DNA of 64,000 nt from positions 196,925,918 to 196,989,917 of the forward strand of contig NC_134400.1 in the NCBI RefSeq assembly GCF_050003625.1, given 5' to 3'. This stretch comes from Haematobia irritans. Lineage: Eukaryota; Arthropoda; Insecta; Diptera; Muscidae. The notes beneath the pieces were generated by a model. It was not told where the DNA came from and searched no databases. It was given only the letters and a program-made list of their open reading frames with translations. The position numbers were made by a program, and so were the translations under genes. Below, piece after piece: positions 56,575 to 64,000 of this stretch; the first letter of the stretch is position 1; each line of letters starts with the position of its first letter.

Positions 56575-59135
56575 ATCAATTTTCTATATAAATAAAATTT
56601 TGAGAAATTTTTCTACAGCAATAAATATTTGTAAAAATTTTCTTTGGAAATAAAATTTTGTGAAAATTTCCTATAGAAATAAAATTTTGAAAATGTTATC
56701 AACTGAAATAAAATTTTGACAAAATTTTCTACAGATATAAAATTTTGCGTGTTTTTGTTGGTTTTTTTCGATCTTTATTTTCAAATAAAAGCTTCTTAAG
56801 ATGTCAAGCTCGAAACAACAGAAAAAAAACTTCTAAATAAATAAAATTTTGATCAAATTTTCTATAGAAATAAAATTTTGAGAAAATTTTCCATAGAAAA
56901 AAATTGACAAAATTTTCTATAGAAACAAAATTTTGAGAAAATTTTCTACAGAAATAAGAAAATTGAGAAAGTTTTCGATATAAATACATATTTGAGAAAA
57001 TTTTCTTTAGAAATACATACTTGAGAAAATTTTCTATAGAAATAAAATTTATACAAAATTTTCAAAACTTTTAAATAAGTAACATTTTGATCAAATTTTC
57101 TATAGAAATAAAATTTTGAGAAAATTTTCCATAGAAAAAAAAAAATTGACAAATTTTACTATAGAAATAACATTTTGAGAAAAATTTCTACAGAAATAAG
57201 AAAATTAAGAAAGTTTTCGATATAAATACATATTAGAAATAAAATTTTGAGAACTTTTAAATAAATAAAATTTTGATCAAATTTTCTATAGAAAAAAAAT
57301 TTTGAGAAAATGTTCTATAGAAATAAAATTTTAAGAAAATTTTCTACAGAAATAAGAAAATTAATAAAGTTTTCGATATAAATACATATTTGAGAAGATT
57401 TTCTTTAGAAATACATATTTGAGAAAATTTTCTATAGAAATAAAATTTTTAAAAAATTTTCTATAGAAATAAAATCTTGAAAAAATTTTCTATAGAAATA
57501 AAATGTTGACAAAATTTTCTATAGAAATAGGAAAATTAAGAAAATTTTCGATATAAATACATATTTGAGAAAATTTTCTATAGAAATAAAATTTTGAGAA
57601 CATTTTCTACAGAAATAAAATATTGGAAAAATTTTCCATAGAAAAAAATTTAACAAAATTTTCTATAGAAATAAAATTTTGAGAAAATTTTCTACAGAAA
57701 TAGGAAAATTAAGAACATTTTCGATATAAATACATATTTGAGAAAATTTTCTATAGAAATAAAATTTTGAGAACATTTTCTACAGAAATGAAATTTTGGA
57801 AAAAATTTCTATAGAAAAAAATTTGACAAAATTTTCTATAGAAATAAAATTTTGACAAAATTTTCTATAGAAATAAAATTTTGAGAAAATTTTCTACAGA
57901 AATAAGAAAATTAAGAAAGTTTTCGATATAAATACATATTTGAGAAAATTTTCAAAACTTAAATAAGTAACATTTTGATCAAATTTTCTATAGAAATAAA
58001 ATTTTGAAAAAATTTTCCATAGAAAAAAAGACAAAATTTTACTATAGAAATAAAATTTTGAGAAAAAATTCTACAGAAATAAGAAAATTAAGAAAGTTTT
58101 CGATATAAATACATATTTGAGAAAATTTTCTACAGAAATTAAATTTTGAAAACATCTTCTGTAGAAATAAAATCTTGAAAAAATTTCTATAGAAATAAAA
58201 TTTTGAAAAAAAATTGACAAAATTTTCTATAGAAATAAAATTTAGAGAAAATTTTCTACAGAAAAAAGAAAATTAAGAATGTTTTCGATATAAATACATA
58301 TTTGAGAATTTTTTTTTTTTTTTAGAAATACATATTTGAGAAAATTTTCTATAGAAATAAAATTTTGAAAAAAATTTCTATAGAAATAAAATCTTGAAAA
58401 AATTTTCTATAGAAATAAAATTTGGAGAATTTAAATAAATAAAATTTTGACCAAATTTTCTATAGAAATAAAATTTTCTATAGAAATAAAATTTTGACAA
58501 AATATTCTTCAGAAATAAGAAAATTAAGAAAGTTTTCGATATAAATACATATTTGAGAAAATTTTCTATAGAAATAAAATTTTGAAAAAATTTTCTATAG
58601 AAATAAAATTTTGAGAGCTTTTAAATAAATAAAATGTTGATCAAATTTTCTATAGAAATAAAATTTTGGAAAAAATTTCTATAGAAAAAAATTTGACAAA
58701 ATTGTCTATAGAAATAAAATTTTGAGAAAATTTTTTACAGAAATAAGAAAATTAAGAAAGTTTTCGATTAAATACATATTTGAGAAATTTTTTTTAGAAA
58801 TACATATTCGAGAAAAATTTTCTATAGAAATAAATGTTTAAAAAAATTTTCTATAGAAATAAAATCTTGAAAAAAATTTCTTTAGGAATAAAATTTTGAG
58901 AACTTTTAAATAAATAAAATTTTGATCAAATTTTCTATAGAAATAAAATTTTGATCAAATTTATTGTAGAAATAAAATTTTGAGAAAATTTTCTATAGAA
59001 ATAAAATTTTGATCAAATTTTTTATAGAAATAAAATTTTGAGAAAATTTTCTATATAAATAAGATTTTGAAAACATTTTATATAGAAATAAAATCTTGAA
59101 AAAATTTTCTATAAAAATAAAATTTTGAGACCATT
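56575..59135 (+). repeat. 29-bp minisatellite array 6 (forward) with AATAAGAAAATTAAG blocks
   Basis: About 85 units, interrupted at 56747-56835 by unique DNA. A variant block AATAAGAAAATTAAGAAAG then TTTTCGATATAAATACATAT recurs about ten times between 56950 and 58780, each at roughly 160-250 bp, forming a higher-order unit of about six to eight monomers with gains and losses. Confidence 0.95.
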
Positions 59136-59144
59136 TTGTAAATA

Positions 59145-61365
59145 TTATATTTCTATAGAAAATTTTGTCAAAATTTTATTTCTATAGAAAATTTTGTCAA
59201 AATTTTGTTTCTAAAGAAAATTTTGTCAAAATTTCATTTCTATATAAAATTTTGTCAAAATTTTATTTCTATAGAAAATTTTTTCAAAATTTTATTTCTA
59301 TAAAAAATTTTCTCAAAGTGTTATTTCTATAGAAAATTTTGTCAAAACTTTATTTCTAAGAACATTTTGTCAATATTTTATTTCTAATGAAAATTTTGTC
59401 AATATTTTATTTCTATAGAAAATTCTGTCAATATTTTATTTCTATAGAAAATTTTGTAAAAAATTTTATTTCTATAGAACATTTTGTCAAAATTTTATGT
59501 CTTTAGAAAATTTTGTCACAATTTTATTTCTATAGAAAATTTTGTTAAAATTTTATATCTTTTTATGTTAGCCTGATATCAATGTTAGCCTGATCAATAT
59601 TGTAATAATTTCTAGTTTAAAATTTTATATCTATAGAAAATTTTGTCAAAATTTCATTTCTATACAAAAGTTGTCAAAATTTTATATCTATAGAAAATTT
59701 TCTCAAAGTGTTATTTCTATAGAAAAATTTGTCAAAACTTTATTTCTATAGAAAATTTTGTAAAGATTTTATTTCAATAGAAAATTTTGTTAATATTTTA
59801 TTTCTATGGAAAATATTGTAAAAAATTTTATACCTATAGAAAATTTTGTCAAAATTTAATTCCATAGAAAATGTTGTCAAAATTTTATGTCTTTAGAAAA
59901 TTTTGTCACAATTTTATTTCTATAGAAAATTTTGTTAAAATTTTATATCTATAGAAAATTTTGTCAAAATTTCATTTCTATACAAAAGTTTGTCAAAATG
60001 TCATTTCAATAGAAAAATTTGTCAAAATTTTATATCTATAAAAATTTTCTCAAAGTGTTATTTCTATAGAAAATTTTGTCAAAATTTTATTTCAATAGAA
60101 AATTTTGTAAAAAATTTTATTTCTATAGAAACTTTTGTCAAAATTTAATTCCATAGAAAATTTTGTCAAAATTTTATGTCTTTAGAATATTTTGTCACAA
60201 TTTTATTCCTATAGAAAATTTTGCTAAAATTTTATATCTATAGAAAATTTTGTCAAAATTTCATTTCTATAGAAAATTTTGTCAAAATGTTATTTCAATA
60301 GAAAAATTTGTCAAAATTTTATATCTATAAAAAATGTTCTCAAAGTGTTAGTTCTATAGAAAATTTTGTCAAAACTTTATTTCTAAGAACATTTTGTCAA
60401 TATTTTATTTCTAATGATAATTTTGTCAATATTTTATTTCTATAGAAAATTTTGTAAAAAATTTTATTTCTATAGAAAATTTTGTCAAAATTTTATTTCT
60501 ATAGAAAATTTTGTCAAAATTTTATTTCTATAGAAAATTTTGTCAAAATTTTATTTCTATAGAAAATTTTGTTAAAATTTTATATCTATAAAAATTTTCT
60601 CAAAGTGTTATTTCTATAGAAAATTTTGTCAAAACTTTATTTCAATAGAAAATTTTGTCAAAATATTATTTCAATAGAAAATTTTGTCAAAATTTTATTT
60701 CAATAGAAAATTTTGCCAAAATTTTATTTCTATAGAAAATTTTGTCAAAATTTTATTTCTTTAGAAAATTTTGTCACAATTTTATTTCCATAGAAAATTT
60801 TGTCAAAATTTTATATCTATAAAAAATTTACTCAAAGTGCTATTTCTATAGAAAATTTTGTCAAAACTTTATTTCTATAGAAAATTTTCTCAAAATTTTA
60901 TTTCAATAGAAATTTTTGTCAATATTTCATTTCTATAGAAAATTTTGTCAAAATTTAATTCCATAGAAAATTTTGTCAAAATTTTATATCTATAGAAAAT
61001 TTTGTCAAAATGTTATTTCTATAGAAAATTTTGTCAAAATGATATTTCCATAGAAAAATTTGTCAAAATTTTATATCTATAAAAAATTTTCTCAAAGTGT
61101 TATTTCTATAGAAAATTTTGTCAAAACTTTATTTCTATAGAAAATTTTGTCAAAATATTATTTCTTTAGAAAATTTTGTCACAATTATATTTCTATAGAA
61201 AATTTTGTTAAAATTTTATTTCTATAGAAAATTTTGTCAAAATTTCATTTCTATAGAAAATTTTGTCAAAATGTTATTTCCATAGAAAAATTTGTCAAAA
61301 TTTTATTTCTATAGAAAATTTTTGAAAAATTTAATTCTATAGAAAATTTTACTAAAATTTTATTT
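59145..61365 (-). repeat. 29-bp minisatellite array 7 (reverse), facing array 6
   Basis: About 76 units in the opposite orientation, starting within about 10 bp of the end of array 6. Its own variant blocks (TTTATGTCTTTAGAAAATTT, and CTCAAAGTGTTATTTCTATA) recur near 59490, 59885, 60175 and at several other points, so it amplified independently of array 6. Confidence 0.95.
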
Positions 61366-61369
61366 TTAT

Positions 61370-62243
61370 TTAATCTTTGCTATACCAAAATCTTCAGTAT
61401 GTTGTTTTATTGTGTGTGAAAACCAATTATCTTCAACCTATTGAGTTGTAATAAAAAATGCCCTGGATTTCTTAAGAAAACTCGAATGAGGTCTTAACAA
61501 ACGGAACCTGTTACTAAACCTACGATAGATGTGGCAAGAAATTCTAAGAAAAACAAAAAGGAAATACAAAATTATTCCATATAAAAACCCAATCTCAGTA
61601 GGATATCAGCAATCATAGTGGCATAAGAGAGGCCACAAATGGCCAAGCAGTCAGTCATAGTGCATGCTGTCAATGTTGCAACTATTATTTGATGTTGCTG
61701 AGAAATAAACGTGGTTACTCAAGTGTAATTATTTAAATTCCATTGTCCAACTAATCCACCCAATTGATTTTTAACTCTAAACATCTTTACTTATTTTCTG
61801 TTAGCTACGATCATTCCAAGCTCACTTCCCAGTTAGTAATTCACTCATACTATAAAACGACGAGATGGTGAAATCCTTCCATGTTTTCAAATCATATTGC
61901 CAGCAAAAGATACTACAAACCAAATCCAGGCCTTTCTCAATCATTCTGGATTCTGGCTGTAGTAATGCTATGGAGAGCGTGTCCAATAAAATTCCTTGAG
62001 ATAACATGGCCCTGCGTATCTACCAACTTTTTTCTTTCAAAGTCAAATAAAATGGCTAAAACGTGACGATATTTCAAATAAAATAAAAACAACATGAGCA
62101 ACAGCAACATCAGTTGCAGCAACATGGTCCATGTAACCATGTCAGCAACATGAACTAAATGCCGATATTTTTTGTTGTAGTTGTCCATTAGTATTCGCAT
62201 TGTCCAGATCAGTTCCTGTTACTTAGGGTATGGTCACACTAGA
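61370..62243. other. Unique interval, no gene recognised
   Basis: Non-repetitive and less AT-biased DNA between arrays. Several frames of about 60-90 codons overlap on both strands without motifs. It has a CAACA-rich stretch (62090-62160). It could be intron or intergenic DNA. Confidence 0.4.
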
Positions 62244-62244
62244 C

Positions 62245-64000
62245 AATTTTTGAGAAAATTTCCTATAGAAATGAAATCTTGACAAAATTTCCTATAGAAA
62301 CGGACTGTTGAGAAAATTTCCTATAGGAATGACATTTTGACAAAATTTCCTATAGCAATGAAATTTTGACAAAATTTCCTATAGAAATGAAATGTTTGGA
62401 AAATTTCCTATAGAAACGAAATGTTTAGAAAATTTTCTATATGAATGACATTTTGACAAAATTTCCTCTAGAAATGAAATTTTGACAAAATTTCCTATAG
62501 CAATGAAATTTTGACAAATTTTCTTTTAGAAATGAAATTGTGAAAAAATTTTCTCTAGAAATGAAATTCTGACAAAATTTCTTATAGAAATGAAATTGTG
62601 ACAAAATTTCCTATAGAAATGAAATGTTTAGAAACGAAATGTTGAAAAAATTTCCTATTGGAATGACATTTTGACAAATTTTCTTATGGAAATGAAATTG
62701 TGACAAAATTTCCTATAGAAATGCAATCTTGACAAAATTTCCTATAAAACAGAAATTTTGACAAAATTTCTTATAAAAGTGAAATAACATTTTGACAAAT
62801 TTCCTTTAAAAATAAAATGTTGACAAATTTTCCTATAGCAATGAAATTTGGACAATATTTCCTATAGAAATGAAATTTTTGGAAAATTTTCTATAGAAAT
62901 AAAATTCTGAGAAAATTTCTCATCGAAAAGAATTTTTGACAAAATTTCCTATGCATGTAAAATATATTGAACAAATTTCCTTTAAAAATAAAATTTTGAG
63001 AAAATTTTCTTATAAAAATGAAGTTTGGGCAAAATTTCCTATAGAAAAGAAATTTTTAGAAAATTTCCTATAGAAATAAATTGTGAGAAAACTTATTATC
63101 AAAAAATAAAATTTTAAGAAATTTTTCTTATAAAAATGAAGTTTGGGCAAATTTTCCTATAGAAATGAAATTTTGACAACATTTCCTATAGAAATGAAAT
63201 TTTCACCAAATTGCCTAAAGAAATGAAATTTTGGGAAAATTTCCATTGAAATGAAAGTTTAACAAAATTTCCTATAGAAATGAAATTTTGACAAAATGTC
63301 CTATAAAATGAAATTTTGAAAAAAATTTTCAATAGAAATAAAATTTTGACAAAATTTCCTATAGAAATGAAATTTTGACAAAATTTCCTATAGAAATGAA
63401 ATTTTGACAAAATTTTATATAAAAATTACATTTTGGGAAAATTTCCTATAGAAATTAAATTTTGAAAAAATTTCCTATAGAAACGAACTGTTGACAAAAT
63501 TTCCTGTAGAAGTGAAGATTTGGGAAAATTTCCTATAGAAATGAAATTTTGAAAAATTTCCTATAGACATAAAATTTTGACAATATGAAATTGTGTGTCC
63601 TAAAGTAATGAAATTTTGAGAGAATTTCCTATTGTAATGTAATTTTGAGAGAATTTCCAATAGTAATGAAATTTTGATAAAATTTCCTATAGAAATGAAA
63701 TTTTGATAAATTTCTTATAGAAATGAAATTTTGATAAACTATTCTATAGAAATGAATTTTTGACAAAATTTCCTATAGAAATGAAAAGCTGAGAAATTTC
63801 CTAAAGAAATGAAATTTTGATAAAATTTCCAATAGAAATGAAATTTTGATAAAATTAAAGTGTGACAAAATTTTCAATAGAAATAAAATGTTGATAAAAT
63901 TTCTTATAAAAATGAAATTTTGACAAAATATTATATAAAAATGAAATTTTGGGAAAATTTCCATTAGAAATTAAATTGTGACAAAATTTCCTATAGAACT
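62245..64000 (+). repeat. 29-bp minisatellite array 8, TTTCC/ATG subfamily
   Basis: About 60 units of a distinct variant: ATTTCCTATAGAAATGAAAT replaces ATTTTCTATAGAAATAAAAT almost throughout. It continues past the window edge. The palindrome TTTCTATAGAAA is lost in this subfamily because of the extra C. Confidence 0.95.

Noticed and set aside
61822..62200. Coding exon in the unique interval
   Set aside because: Overlapping frames on both strands, no splice-site pairing, no recognisable peptide.

Overview
This window looks like nuclear DNA of a dipteran. A muscid fly of the Stomoxyini (horn fly or stable fly group) is the best guess. It is AT-rich, with short GT-AG introns and large introns full of repeats. 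It carries two mariner copies that, compared from memory, look almost identical to Himar1, the element described from Haematobia irritans. It also has Helentron-associated (HINE / DINE-1 / mini-me type) elements with GTCC microsatellites, as known in Diptera. The species is inferred, not proven.

Host genes are sparse. (1) A plus-strand terminal exon (2293-2570) of an unrecognised gene. (2) A minus-strand 2.5 kb terminal exon (21538-24029) of a large, mostly disordered protein with two SH3-like domains. (3) A complete minus-strand three-exon acid lipase (37415-43035, 418 aa, intact catalytic triad). Its 4.3 kb second intron is almost filled by an AT-rich dimeric satellite. (4) A minus-strand internal exon (49324-50472) of a PPxY- and polyQ-rich protein. 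Exons 4 and 2 have matching splice phase, so they may belong to one gene with the lipase nested in its intron.

The rest is layered mobile and repetitive DNA. Three Tc1/mariner lineages are separable by catalytic spacing: a DD41D element (1-756), two DD37E elements (11155-12452 and 44002-45268) and two DD34D Himar1-like mariners (19415-20643 and 43928-46398). One DD37E copy sits inside one of the mariners. Non-autonomous hAT elements with 8-bp target duplications lie at 6368-8838, 18436-18890 and 30920-34891, with a probable end at 43562. HINE elements (6655-8274, 29089-37231, 30897-37032, 32676-34735, 50849-52636) share one layout: a tail with a short hairpin, a 29-bp minisatellite, a 153-bp tandem repeat, a GTCC microsatellite and a hairpin end. 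LINE remnants lie at 12455-14560 and 28070-29085, and a tRNA-derived SINE occurs twice.

The dominant feature is the 29-bp minisatellite. It is found inside the HINEs and also as at least ten large stand-alone arrays, in both orientations and with higher-order structure, covering roughly a quarter of the window. Most open frames here are produced by these repeats and are not genes. The clearest discoveries are structural: a multi-layer nested insertion at 29-37 kb, a fold-back element at 5.5-10.1 kb carrying a TIR element with tRNA-Ser-like modules, and the apparent growth of an internal transposon minisatellite into satellite-like arrays.
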